A stretch of 64,000 bases of DNA, taken from assembly GCA_026874595.1 (NCBI GenBank), contig CM049318.1:32398956-32462955 (forward strand). Reading direction: 5' to 3'. This DNA comes from Sipunculus nudus. Its lineage: Eukaryota; Annelida; Sipuncula; Golfingiida; Sipunculidae. The stretch's first letter is position 1; the number at the start of each line of letters is the position of its first letter. A program made the position numbers and the translations under genes. Shown here piece by piece: positions 13,450-25,140 of the stretch. The notes under the pieces are model-generated. The model made no database searches, was not told the origin of the DNA, and saw nothing but the letters and a program-made list of their open reading frames with translations.

Positions 13450-16400
13450 TACAGTTTTCATAGAAGCTATTTAGCATATTAAAATTCCTATTATTACCTT
13501 TACTTTCACAATTGATACAGCTTTAACCATTAAAACAATCCGCAAACTCAATTTTAAAACATATCGTTAGCTTCGACTCGGGAACTGATATATCAGCAAA
13601 GTTATGATGTGCATTGAATTAACCATAAAAATGTGTACAAAAGCAGAGATATACCCGTTAATCTGGTCTTAGTTGGCAAGATAGTCGATCAGAAATAAAA
13701 ATGATTTTCGATGCAGGGACTCAAAGATAAAATGAGTAAAACGCACGTGTTAAATGTCAATGACAAAACCATACACGATGTAATGTTAAATGTATGGATG
13801 TGTAAAAAATGATTATGTAACATTTTTATACAATATACAGTATTTCATATGTCTTTACTCAGCGCACAGTGCCTTACCAGGCCTAGAAATATACTTCCTG
13901 CAGCAGTAAGAGACTCCGCAGTGGAGGTTCCCATGGCGCGTTGCATGATAGTCGCCATTTTCAGAATGATCCACTGCATCAAACCCACGTAGTACAAGAC
14001 TGAAATGACCGCGTTGAAGAAGACCACTGATGGCAAAACCTGCTCATGAAGAGCATTTCTCAAGGTATCATTGGTGAAAAATTAGTTTAATAAATTTCAG
14101 CGAGAGAGGAATCTCCTCACAACAGGTATGCAACACCCGAATACTGAGCTACTTTTGATATTTTATTTCTTTAGGCTTTTAAGCGAACCCGCACTTAAAG
14201 AGCCATCGACAGAAAGAAAATAGAAAAAAAGTACAAAAAAGGCAGAACGTAATAATTTTAATTAACCTTTAGTTTTCTGTGTATATCATCGCAGAAAATA
14301 TTCTGCACGCTGAATTTTAACCGCTACATCCTAATTCGAATTAGACACAAAGAAGAAGGCCTTATTTGGATATTCGGTTGTATTTCTTGTTCGCTCGGGG
14401 TTGCATTAAGCCGAAAAGTGCTTTAACAAAGCTCATCAATTTAAAACCAAATAAATTAAAATAATTGATTTAAACATAGAAGCTTGATATTTAAAAATAA
14501 GAAAGGCAATATGGTGATACTTTGGTGCTCTGTGTTTCATAAACATATTTAGGAACATATTCAAAAATCCAATCGGAATAAATGAAATTAAAATAGTGAT
14601 TGTTTTCCAAATCGAGTTTTTTCATTAGGTTTCAATGCAAGTTTGCTTATGAGTTAATCTCGAATAAAGGGAGCGTAAAATATATCAGTTAACGATACCT
14701 TAAAAGCAAAGAAGTGTTTTCCATAGGTTTGACCAAACACAAACTCTGCTCCGACATCTGAATAATTTAAGAACTCCGTCACCCTGTCAGCAAGCCAAAC
14801 GAAAGCTCCACGACCCCACGGGGTACGAAGTATGAGTAGAGCAAATACAAACTGGAGACCTAGACCCCAAACCACTGGGCGCCATTTTACCTGTAACAAA
14901 ATAACAGCACATAAGTATTTTAAGTCCCTTCCCCGAGTTTCTCCAAGCTTAAAAAATTATTTTTGACACGAAGATTGGTATAAAGAACTTCTGCGGTAAA
15001 TCTAGATAGCTTTGCAATATCTGTAATAGGTGTTGCCATAGCAACACTTTAAACGCTTCCATACTAGGGCGTTATAGTACCTAATTTAGATCAGAATATA
15101 AAACGTAGTCTGTTTAAAAGTCCATTTAAAATAATCTCAATGAATAAGAATATATATATATATATATGCATAGGCGTGTAAGTCTATAGTCGATGTGTAT
15201 ATATTACATAACATTCTGCTCCGGGTGTAAGATAGGAGACGGACATGAATGCTGTTGCCGCTTCTCTTTTTGATACCTTTAACGTCAAAGCGTGACTCCC
15301 TTTGTTCATACTGTTCTTAGCATATGAAGCATTCTTTAATTGTCTGCCCTGGACCTACCTTTGCCGGGTTATACGAGAAGATGTAGAACAGGAGAACGTA
15401 GAGGAGCAGGCCAGACCCGGATACCAGATTGTACGGGACGTTCCGACGGACCACGTCAACGACCACGAAGATGATGATGAACAGGAACAGGACAGCGACA
15501 ATGGCCCTTTCAACGTTCGAATACGTTCTTACATCATGTAAAACATATTATCTATATTTCAATAGACAAAGATTGATATTTTAAAGGATTTCTATCATCA
15601 TAAGGAAAGGACAAGGAGCACGCCCCTTGGATGCTTGAACAAACTAAAACAGATTTATTCCTGCCAACCCCTGAATACTTGATCTGAAATGCAGGTTTAT
15701 TAGTGTACATGTCCACATCGGTCAGAAAAAAACGTTAATAATGATCAAACTGCAATAAAAAGCGGCATCTGTATATTCATGTCCTCTTGCGCTAGCGACA
15801 ACTCTTATATTGGTCATGAAAGAAAACAAAATATTCCTTCTAAGAGAACATGTCTCAGGCGACTCCCCCCCCCCCCCCCCCGCTCTCAACCAACAACATT
15901 TTTTAGACAAATCGTATGCATGACGATGGGGGGTGGGGGGTGGGGGGGGGGGGTTGAGACTCCCCTGTTCTTAACCAACTTCCTTTTTAGACAATTTTTC
16001 ACGCACGCCAACCGTTGACCCCTCCCTGCAAAAACTTCTGGATCGGCGCCTGCGTCTCAACATATTCATTCACTCAAAAATACTGCTCTCATATTTCTAC
16101 CAGACTTGCTATCAAGAAGTTACAGGAGTTATCCGCGCCTTTGAAGTGTATCAGAAGTGAACAGCTCCGGCCAACTTCGCCGGGAATACAAATCTCTGAC
16201 ACACATTCACCTCTCGATCGGTTCAACGGGCAATACAGCAGTACAAGTTTGTATCCAAGAGAAATGACGATGGCTGAAACTAAGCTCATTAGATATGCAT
16301 TATGCAGACAGGGTAGTAACTGACAAAATATTATTTGATGAATATACACATTTCGCAGAATCGGACTCACGAGAGTATGATTCGGCTGGTTAGGGTATCT

Positions 16401-17400
16401 TGGGCGTCAACATCTACCAACCACAAAGCACAGGGGCATCTAAATACACTAGTGGCGTAGTTATAAATGTAATGATGAGGGTTATGCAAGCCGTTCAAAT
16501 ATGTTCGACGAGAATTGTTTCAAGGCACATTGCATAAATGTGGGTTATTTGTAACAAATGTTGATTTTGGCAGTTGAGAAAGTATTCTCGGCCTCACAAT
16601 ATAGTACCTAACAGAAAGAGGTTCGTTTTGAGCAGTAACGACCTCTGGCGGAAGGTAGTGATGAATGTTGCACATGTTATCTACTTACCAAGATATGCGC
16701 AAGGAGTTGTCAGCTACAACTTTCAGACAGGGCTCAATGCTTGTACCAATCTTAGCACCAAAAAGTCTCCGGGCAAGTGTCAGACAGAGGAAAAAGATAA
16801 CCAAGCAGGTTACCCAAAGCAGCCTTATAGAGCCCTCGTCCCCGAAACGATGTCGCATAGCAAAGACGAAGTACACGCCATACCCGATTAGCAGGATTAC
16901 GAGGAAGACATGGATTAATCGGGTTTTATTTTTCTGGTAACATCTTTTGACGCTCTGCTGAACCCTGTGTGTACACCGGTAGAAGGCGCCTTCCTGACCT
17001 GCCGTGTCCACTGGGGGCGAATATTCTGCATTAACGCTGATACTGGTCTGGCCATCTTCTTTCTGAAATAAAAAGAAAGAAGAGAATTTTTAAGATTATA
17101 AAACGACTCATAGCATAAATACATATATTCACACTAGTATACAGTGCAATTCAATTGGTCTATCCACCACAGCCCATATGCTCCGCCCTTTTAACCCAAA
17201 TATGATAATAATCCCCAAAAACGATCCTTCACAGAAGGCCTTCCATGTCTATGGTTACGAGATCTGTTAACAAGACAATAGTGACATCCGGAAGGTCGAT
17301 GACGTATGACTTCGCATTGACTGACGTCATCAGCTGGAATGGCTTTATCTCTGTTCTCCAGTGATAGATATATCGCAGTCATTGTGAAGTGTCTGGCCAT
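8497..17400 (-). CDS. CNT copy A: concentrative nucleoside transporter (SLC28 family), 11 coding exons
   Basis: This gene encodes a sodium- or proton-coupled nucleoside importer of the plasma membrane. Joining exons 17400-17326, 17062-16689, 15506-15359, 14890-14699, 14039-13878, 13039-12914, 11572-11442, 11021-10838, 10305-10060, 9201-9021 and 8621-8497 gives one open frame of 647 codons, close to the usual animal CNT length of about 650-690. Family signatures in order are an N-terminal cytosolic part, [12 protein letters not shown] near residue 115, [20 protein letters not shown] (about 206), [10 protein letters not shown] (about 279), [17 protein letters not shown] (about 333), [13 protein letters not shown] (E500) and [15 protein letters not shown] (N562, S565). 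The nucleobase motif is unusual: L317-T318-D319 in place of Gln-Thr-Glu. The C-terminus is about 35 residues longer than in copies B and C. The transporter family is certain. The first exon is tentative and the last is probable. Confidence 0.9.
8888..8973 (+). repeat. 43-bp tandem duplication in last intron of copy A
   Basis: Two adjacent copies of a 43-bp unit containing AATTCTGAATGTTATAGGGA, differing at a few positions. Confidence 0.85.
9021..9201 (-). CDS. CNT copy A, exon 10
   Basis: The 181-nt exon encodes [40 protein letters not shown] and ends CFMTASVA plus one base before GTAAGT. The GFAN-GS motif (N562, S565) belongs to the ribose-binding site. It is more diverged than in B and C (for example [11 protein letters not shown] against IGAMAPxRRGD). 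Confidence 0.95.
9655..10010 (-). mobile_element. tRNA-derived SINE (intron of copy A)
   Basis: The minus strand starts with a tRNA-like head. A box A-like TGGCTCAGGGGCAGAGC lies at about 9982-9998 and a box B GAGTTCGAATCTC at 9944-9956. The sequences CACAG/CTGTG can pair as an anticodon-like stem. A body of about 280 bp follows. A diverged relative lies at 37225-37535. It sits in the intron between CNT exons 9 and 10. Confidence 0.8.
10060..10305 (-). CDS. CNT copy A, exon 9
   Basis: The 246-nt phase-0 exon encodes [40 protein letters not shown] and an extracellular-type segment with NGT and NTT glycosylation sequons, ending AGGVLH at GTAAGT. Glu500 in NEF is the conserved acidic residue that contacts substrate in the family. 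Confidence 0.95.
10838..11021 (-). CDS. CNT copy A, exon 8
   Basis: The 184-nt exon encodes [20 protein letters not shown], then [20 protein letters not shown] and ends [10 protein letters not shown] at a GTCAGT donor. The RNLLEA-GAS and ANLIAF motifs match the CNT family. Length and phase equal those in B and C. Confidence 0.95.
11442..11572 (-). CDS. CNT copy A, exon 7
   Basis: The 131-nt exon encodes [34 protein letters not shown] and ends HIELEK plus two bases of a split Ser codon at a GTTAAT donor. SASVMS-P-ALA-SKL-PETEK is a CNT signature. A (TA)n microsatellite lies just upstream in the intron. Confidence 0.94.
11632..11690. repeat. (TA)n microsatellite
   Basis: About 28 TA dinucleotides in the intron between exons 6 and 7 of copy A. 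Confidence 0.98.
11725..11800 (-). mobile_element. tRNA-like SINE fragment
   Basis: The minus strand carries GGGTTTGAATCCC (11749-11761), a box B-like sequence, after a tRNA-like GTAACACTCGTGCGCTACC. It is short and lies next to the (TA)n tract. Probably a SINE remnant. Confidence 0.5.
12914..13039 (-). CDS. CNT copy A, exon 6
   Basis: The 126-nt exon follows TTTCAG and encodes [20 protein letters not shown] and [20 protein letters not shown]. The first two residues are Thr-Asp, where copies B and C have Thr-Glu. The Ser in VAGS corresponds to a residue known to influence purine/pyrimidine choice in mammalian CNTs. The donor is GTAAGT. Confidence 0.95.
13400..13447. repeat. (TA)n microsatellite
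   Basis: About 23 TA dinucleotides in the intron between exons 5 and 6 of copy A. Confidence 0.97.
13878..14039 (-). CDS. CNT copy A, exon 5
   Basis: The 162-nt phase-0 exon encodes [20 protein letters not shown] and runs to GSIFLGL before the GTAAGG donor. The last codon is CTG (Leu317), where copies B and C have CAG (Gln) just before the conserved Thr-Glu. No alternative GT donor nearby would restore Gln. Confidence 0.95.
14699..14890 (-). CDS. CNT copy A, exon 4
   Basis: The 192-nt phase-0 exon encodes [40 protein letters not shown] and ends HFFAFK. The WGLGLQF...LRTPWGR stretch is diagnostic of CNT proteins. Copies B and C have exons of the same length and phase. Confidence 0.95.
15359..15506 (-). 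CDS. CNT copy A, exon 3
   Basis: This 148-nt exon completes the split Trp codon and continues [20 protein letters not shown], then [20 protein letters not shown], giving two hydrophobic helices. The donor is AAG followed by GTAGGT. Length and phase match exon 3 of copy B. Confidence 0.92.
15860..16052. repeat. C-tract/G-tract inverted pair in an hAT-MITE-like fragment
   Basis: A run of about 15 C (near 15867) and a G-rich run (near 15928-15953) can pair across roughly 45 bp. A motif ending in TTTTTAGACAA is repeated directly near 15885-15910 and 15970-15995. The end near 16030-16051 reads CTGGATCGGCGCCTG, resembling the CAGG...GATCCAG terminus of hAT-type MITEs. It lies in the intron between exons 2 and 3 of copy A. 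No clear 8-bp duplication found. Confidence 0.4.
16689..17062 (-). CDS. CNT copy A, exon 2
   Basis: The 374-nt exon begins after TTTCAG and ends TG before GTAAGT (phase 2). It encodes an acidic cytosolic segment ([14 protein letters not shown]), then two predicted membrane helices around [20 protein letters not shown] and [14 protein letters not shown], with the family motif [15 protein letters not shown] between them. The aligned exon of copy B is 383 nt; the difference lies in the variable N-terminal part. Confidence 0.9.
17326..17400 (-). CDS. CNT copy A, exon 1 (tentative N-terminus)
   Basis: A possible first coding exon of 25 codons starts [16 protein letters not shown]. The ATG has A at -3 and G at +4. 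It ends at a GTCAGT donor in phase 0, which matches the phase-0 acceptor of the next exon. The N-terminus is poorly conserved in CNTs, so this rests on frame, phase and position only. The open frame also runs upstream of this ATG. A more distant first exon, as in copy B, is the main alternative. Confidence 0.45.
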
Positions 17401-19199
17401 ATTTTTATTATTTGTTTCATATGAATTACGTGCCAAGTAACACATTATTATTCACTCGGTGGTCGGCGGAATGGCTGCTGCATCCTTTTGCCTTTTTTTT
17501 TAAATTATTTTCGTAAACATGCCGAAACGGGTGCTGATACAGACTACACGTGTTCTGTTTAGAGAGTCTCCCAACTTATGCAAATCTTGCGTTGGCAGGT
17601 GATTGACTGTTTAATTTGCCAACGGTTACTTGATTGCTCGCAACAGCTCTGCTCATGATTATACACTAAATGAATATACGACTATTGTCACATACAGTTC
17701 AAGGAAGACCACCTTTATCCCCATCTATCTTATACGTCTAAAGAGAATTTGGTCCACCTTTGTCCTCAACGTACTTCGAAACCACGTTGTACATGACACT
17801 TTGTTATACCTCATTTTAAAAATTATTGTTTTACAGTGACCTCGCCGATATGAAAATAAATCATTTGTAATGTACATATCATACTGAGTGATTTTTGGCG
17901 TGGTTCTAATAAAGCTTTCACCTAAAACAGCCGAAGTGCCTTCGACAAAGACTCGAATACCTCGGTGCTCGCTTGGTGGTCCACACAATACAAGCAGGCG
18001 TGAGACACAGTCGAAGGATTTGGGTCTATTGTGCGTATAAATAACTCCTGCTGCCAGTGACGAATTTAAGCATTTTTTTTGCCTCACATTTGAAACAGGC
18101 ACAGGCCGCTTGCATGGTCAGTAAATGTGAAAAAAAAAACATGTGACTCTAGATTTAGAAAAACGAGGGGTCCCATTAAAGGTCCCACGGAAAATGAGGT
18201 GTCCATTAAAGGTCCCACGGTCTTGAAAAGGGGCTGGGGGAGTGGGGGGGGGGGGGGGGGGGGGCAGGCCGCAAAATTTGGTCTGAAACACTTACAAAAG
18301 GTTGCGGCTGCTGAAACAGGGGGGGGGGGGGGGAGTCTGGACCCCCTTCAGCCAAAATTCATCATCTCGTTAAGTACAACCCCTAAAGCCCGGTTACCGG
18401 GTTTATCAGCTAATGACTAAATAATCGAATTTCATCATTCACGCCTATACACCATATAATTTGTTTACTCATATGATATAAAATAAATACATGTACAATA
18501 CATAAAGACGCGAGATTAATTGGGAATAATTCAGCCTTAAATTTAAATGACCTCTGTCTCTGATGACCCTTTTTTCTTGACCTTTACCAGCTTTATATAA
18601 CTGGGCCCTATAGGGTATACACTTGATTAGAAGTTTCTGCAGTTCTAAAAATCCTGAAAACCCCTAAAATTGTGACAAAGTTATGGAGTTACATATTGAT
18701 TAGTATAGCAAAGTTGTTTCAACGGGGTCACGTTTAAACACAATGCAATCCTTCGGAGCCAAGAAAAACATAGCTGCGCAAGGTATGGGTCCAAGAATGT
18801 GTAATGTTAATCACAATAACACTTTCCCATTAACAATGTGCTTGATCAAAGTTTGTAAATTCCACAAATATTTACCTTTTTAAATGTTTTGTAAGTAAAC
18901 CAACGTTGTATACATGTTCCTCTCAAATATTCTTGTACTCAAAGATATCAATTTATAGGCATAACTCTTCAACATACCTACTATATTAAAATACTCGTGA
19001 CAAATACAATTAAAAATACACACTGTTCAAGTGAATACGTTCAGCGGCACAGATTTTTATCTTTTTACCGCAGGGTCACACACATAATGTGGACCAGATT
19101 TATGAAACTAGGTTAAAGTGATATCGCATTTCGGTTCAGATGGCTCAACGACTTGAAGCCTGAGAACACTGCAGTGATTCATGAATAGCAGGTAGCTTT
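17401..19199. other. Non-coding upstream region of CNT copy A
   Basis: No recognisable gene. This is the place for the promoter and 5' UTR of copy A. It includes a duplicated CCCATTAAAGGTCCCACGG motif (18172-18220) and two long G-tracts (near 18243 and 18320). Confidence 0.4.
18150..18365. repeat. G-rich region with short direct repeats
   Basis: The 19-bp motif CCATTAAAGGTCCCACGG occurs twice, then two G-runs of about 15-20 nt flank AAATTTGGTCTGAAACACTT. It may be a degenerate MITE. The G-runs could form quadruplexes. Confidence 0.55.
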
Positions 19200-21730
19200 T
19201 GACATACATCAGAGCAAAAGTACTGATACAAGTATTGCGATACATCGATCAATGCATGAGGATAAATTACTGCAATGCAACGATACATTGATCAATGATA
19301 GAGAACAGATAAAATTAATGCGATGCATCGATTAATGCTAGATAACGATAAAATTGATAGGATACATCGATCAGTGCTAGAAAACCGATCGATCTACGCA
19401 ATAGGACTGATACAATTATTGCGATACATCGATCAATGCATGAAGACCTACACAATTATTCCGACACATTGATTAACGCTAGTTAACCGATACAATTATT
19501 GTGATGCATCGATTAATACTAACAATTATTATGATGCATCGATTAATACTAGATAACTGATACAATTATTGTGATGCATCGATTAATGCCAGTGAACTGA
19601 TAAAAATACTGCAATGCAACGACACATTGATTAATGCTAGATAACCGATACAATTATTGTGATGCATCGATTAATGCCAGTGAACCGATAAAATTACTGC
19701 AATGCAACGATACATTGATTAATGCTAGAGAACAGATACACTTATTGTGATGCATCGATTAATACTAACAATTTTTATGATGCATCGATTAATACTAGAT
19801 AACCGATACAATTATTGTGATGCATCGATTAATACTAACAATTTATATGATGCATCGATTAATACTAGATAACTGATACAATTATTGTGATGCATCGATT
19901 AATGCCAGTGAACCGATAAAATTACTGCAATGCAACGACACATTGATTAATGCCAGATAACCAATACAATTATTGTGATGCATCGATTAATGCCAGTGAA
20001 CCGATAAAATTACTGCAATGCAACGATACATTGATTAATGCTTGAGAACAGATACAATTATTGTGATGCATCGATTAATACTAACAATTATTATGATGCA
20101 TCGATTAATACTAGATAACCGATACAATTATTGTGATGCATCGATTAATCCCAGTAAACCGATAAAATTACTACAATGCAACGATACATTGATTAATGCT
20201 AGAGAACAGATACAATTATTGCGATGCATCGATTAATGCTAGATAACGATACAATATTAAGGATACATCGATCAGTGCTAGTACCGATCGATCTACGCAA
20301 TCGGACTGATACAATTATTGCGATACATCGATCAATGATAGATAACCGATACAATTAATACGATATATCAATCAGTGCTAGATAACCAATACAATTAATA
20401 CGATACATGGAAAAGAGCTAGATAATTTATACAATAATTGCGATGCATCGAAGAATGTTAGATAACCTACAGAATATTGCGATGCATCGATCAATGTTAG
20501 AATAATGATACAATTATTGTGATACATCGATCAATGCTAGATAACGGATACAATTAATACGATATATCAATCAGTGCTAGATAACCGATACAACTAATAC
20601 GATACATCGAAAAGAGCCAGATAATTTATACAATAATTGGGATGCATCGAAAAATGCTAGATAACCGACAGAATATTGCGATGCATCGATCAATGTTAGA
20701 ATAATGACACAATTATTGTTATACCTCGATCAATGCTGGATAACCGATACAATTATTGCGATACATCGATCAATGCATGAACACCTACACAATTACTCCG
20801 ACACATTGATTAATGCTAGATAACCGATACAATTATTGTGATGCATCGATTAATACTAATAATTATTATGATGCATCGATTAATACTAGATAACCGATAC
20901 AATTGTGATGCATCGATTGATGCTAGTGAACCGATAAAATTACTGCAATGCAAAGATTCATTGATTAAGGCGAGAGAACAATTACAATTATTGCGATGCA
21001 TAGATAACGATACAATTGATACGATACATCGATCAGTGCTAGAAAACCGATCGATCTACGCAAGAGGACCGATACAATTATTGCGTTACATCGATCAGTG
21101 CTAGATAACCGATACAGGTTTTGTGATACATCAATCAATGCTATATTATAAACCGATACAATTATTGCGATACATCGTATAGTGCTAGATAATTTATACA
21201 ATAATTGCGATGCATCGACGAATGCTATATAACCGATAGAATATTGCGATGCATCAGTCAATGTTAGATTACCGATACAATTATTGTGATACATCGATCA
21301 ATGCTAGATTACGGATACAATTATTGTGATAAATCAATCAGTACTAGAAAACCTATACAATTATGGCGATGCATCGATCAATGCTGGATAACCGATACAA
21401 TTATTGTGATACATCGATCAATGCTAGATAATGGATACAATTATTGCGATACATCAATCAGTGCTAGATAACCTACACAATTGTTGCGATGCATCGAACA
21501 ATTCTAGATATCCGATAAAATTATTGCGATGCATCGATCGTTGCTAGATAATGGATTCAATTATTGTGAAATATCGATCAATGCTAGAGGACTGATTCAA
21601 TTATTGCGATACATTGATCTATTCTAGAGGATTTATACTAATATTCCGACACATTGATCAATGGTAGATAACTGATTCAATTATTGCAATACATCGAATA
21701 AAGCTTGGCGAAGGGATACAATCATCGATT
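19200..21730. repeat. About 40-bp satellite array
   Basis: Roughly 60 head-to-tail variants of a 40-bp unit built from GATACAATTATTGTGATGCA and TCGATTAATGCTAGATAACC. The core contains the palindromes GATGCATC and ATCGAT. Units diverge by point changes and small indels. Local higher-order patterns recur, such as a three-unit block containing GCAATGCAACGATACATTGA. No coding potential. Confidence 0.95.
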
Positions 21731-24700
21731 GATTTTAGAAGGAACCATTCGTTTAGCGATGGTTGTGCCCTGAAGTGCAATAAAATATTTTTTTTCTTTG
21801 GATTACCCGTTAAATAAACTAAAAGTTTTACTACCTAACTAAGACTAGGGGTCTGCCAAGAACGTTCACGGCACACTAAGTACTGATGAAATTTACCGCT
21901 ATCATGTTGCTTTCATCAGAACAATAAGGTACTCCTCCTGTTACTTCTTGATTACAGCAATTATGTTATTGTTATACCCTGGTCCACCAGTCAGTGTCAT
22001 TCTGTCTTTCAGAGATAATTTTTCTAAAAGTTAACATTTTCAAAAAAAATCCTAGAAAGTATATACGGAAGTGATGGCCGTATATAGCAATTAAGGATTT
22101 TAATCTAAAGTTTATGATTCAAAAATCATTCAAAACATAATCAGATTTGTCCCTGCATAAATAGCCATTTTGATTTAGCTCTTTTCTATATTTTTGAGTG
22201 TTCACATGACATAATCCAATCAGCCGCTGTCAACTTTGTGGTTTGTGCACCTGCAAAAGTGCCATAAATAGTACTGATATGTTGTAAAATGTACACAGAT
22301 TTACCATATTTTAAAATAATTCTGTTTTCTAAAACACTGTCTAAGGTAGGTCTTAATTTTACTTGTTGAAAACTAGGCCCAATAAAACAGTGAAAATGTA
22401 TCGATGTTTTGTCGATTAGTTCCTGTCGATAATCGGTAATAACATTTCTCTCGGTATAATCAGGCCTTATTATATCGATAACCGATTGCGGAATTTTACC
22501 CTCACTCCAGACAGTCAATCGTGCAGAAAACTATGTCTTAAAATATATTTAGTGGATTATTTGGTGTGTGTTGTCCGTAGAAAAGGAAAACAATGTACAC
22601 ATTTTCTATGGCTATAATAAATCTACTTCATTTACTTCCCTCCTCAGTGGATATTGTAATACAAAGATAAATATATTGAGTTATCGATGTTTGTACATAT
22701 GTATGCTGATGTATTTATTGGCTTGATAATATTATTAGGTGCCCGATCAAACAAATGATACTTTGGCTATTTAGTCAAACTATGAAACTTCTAGAGACAG
22801 TGTGTGTGCCTTGTAGTGTCCAACACAAGCAACACAAACACCATTGTTTGAATGTACCAACTACTGAACACGTGAAATATTTGATTGAAGTATAGTTAAA
22901 GGCCCACTTCAGCGAAACCTCCCTCTGTGTGTAGCATGTCTTCAAGTATTTTACCTGTCCCCTTGTGATAACACTTACTTAGAGAATTTGCACGTAATGA
23001 ACCGGCAGCAAACCGGGCCAGTTTTCAATCTCTTCTAGCAATTGCCCTTTTGTTCACCTTTTGTTCAGCAGACTGACAGATGAAAGGAACCTGAGGTCTC
23101 TACACGAGGACCCTTGTCATTTAAAAGGCAAGTCTCAGCTACATATGCACTACTTGAATATATGAAGACAAATAATCTAATAAATTGTCACAGAGCGTGC
23201 ACGTTAAGGGCTTTTAGCCTATTTTTCAAACTTTAATAGGCCAGACCACAGATCACGCACGATTAGGGGCCTAATCACCAATCTGACCTGTATAAACTAA
23301 AGTTAATCACTTGGAGCATTTATAAAAATATGCCAGAGAACGTGGATATCATCGCACGCAGGCTGCTTGTTTTGTTTATATCAACGTGTTTATAATATAT
23401 TGGGGTTCGCCAAAATAATCAAAACAAATTCAACAAGGACATCTGGCGGCAAGTCAGATAGGCCTAAGCCAGAGCTTTGTAAATGGCGTTTAGCAACACC
23501 TGACCTTTCTACCTCCGCATATGTGCAACCTACCACTTAGGTTACATGTTTTTCCCGTTTGTCAACATTAGTGTGTTAACCAATAAGTTGTTCATAAGCA
23601 AGTTTATACATTCTTCACGGAGGCGTTATAAGAACTTTTCATAACCAGAATGATCCATACATTACTAATATATACACAAAGGAAGTCAGAAATAAAAAAA
23701 AAACTGTAAATTATTTGGTGCCTTTAAGAATTTCATTATTGACAAACGAATAAATAATAGCTAATTGTAACAATAGAATGTTCATGTGCATCTCCAGTAG
23801 CACGTGTGCGCCTTAATATGTGATAAGTCCGAAGTGTCTAAGCAGGCCCCATCTGTCCAATAAGGATGTCTCCCGAACTGTGTTTTCACGGCTACCCCAT
23901 TCTCTCTCCCACCTTCCGCTCTTTATTTGTGCCTAAATAAGCCTGAACCCGCCAAATGTAAGACATATTTATCGAAGGAATGAGCTTGATGCACTTACCT
24001 CAGTGTCAGGCATACTGGAATCCGTAATTGAAAAGCTCCTCATACTTAAGGATTCGGGGGGGGGGGGGGTGGGGTGTGGAAATGCTTGTCTTACGACATA
24101 TTTATCATCAGTTCCAGTGAGTTCTTAGTTCCCTTTCCACCGAATTCAGTTCAACGTCAACAGCAGGGCTTTTAATCACAAGTGAACCTTGATGTATTCC
24201 ATGTTATTGAATTTTGATACTCCTCTTTACACGAGTGTACTCGTTATGGGTCTTAGCATACTAATATCGGGTCGCACGGAGTCCATGTTAAATAGTCTGC
24301 ACTGGTTCAAGGGTAGGTGTCGCAACCGACTATTCACTATATATACAGGGTTACAGAGTCTGCAGGCAGTAACATTAATTTGTGTGCATGTTAGCGTGTG
24401 GTTGTGTGAGAAAGGTTGAGAGAGATATATTAAGGAATCTTATTAGCTGTATGAGTTCTGATTAAATGTTGAAATATGTTTTTTTAGTATTAAATAGTAG
24501 TATTTAATATAACCAAAACAAAAAAAAATTTTAAAATAACTTTATAAATGTAGTTGGTGCGACCAAGTCTGAGAAAAGCTGACAGACAAAAGACGAACGC
24601 CGCACTATGGGCTAGCCGAGCGTCCGATTTTCACAAGTACTTTATTAACAGGACTAATTCGCACAATAGGTGTACTAGTATACTATAGGATACGTCAGAA

Positions 24701-25139
24701 AATTGTTGAAACTCGTAGTACAGTTGTGGGTGTATGGTACGAAATTCAGGAGCTTTCCTACAAAAAATGCTGTAGTGGACCTTTTTAACGTAGTCAGGAT
24801 TAATTTGCAGATAATTTGGTACCGGGGGCCATCCAAATAATTGAAAATCCGTACGACAGTGTAAAGATTGCAACACGATTGCCGTCCTAAATCGTGGGTA
24901 AAGCTTATGACTAAACTCTTCCGACTGTATTTAGGAACATTGTATGATTTGATTTCGTCAGCCATGGACTATTTTCACACGAGAGCCATTCAACACATTG
25001 TTTTATATGTGAACACTGGTACGCAATATTCAAATCAAATTCTTTCAAATCTACTCTTGTCGTAGACCTGCTTGTAAACATCTTGGAAACAGCTTGGAAA
25101 ATACATCATGCGCATAATTTCGCATGTCGCTTGCAAACC
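21731..25139. other. Intergenic DNA, no gene recognised
   Basis: AT-rich sequence. A 110-codon open frame on the minus strand (22186-22518) has no recognisable motif and is rich in TCGATA-type words, so it is probably chance. A G-tract lies at 24057-24069. Confidence 0.45.
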
Positions 25140-25140
25140 A

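Noticed and set aside
15302-15541. Plus-strand open frame rich in Asp/Glu ([11 protein letters not shown])
   Set aside because: It is the antisense of CNT copy A exon 3, whose hydrophobic helices produce acidic codons on the opposite strand.
19200-21730. CRISPR-like array
   Set aside because: There are no unique spacers between constant repeats, units are contiguous and diverged, and the DNA is eukaryotic.
22186-22518. 110-codon minus-strand open frame
   Set aside because: No domain motif or splice context is recognised, and the sequence is rich in TCGATA-type repeated words. Chance is more likely.
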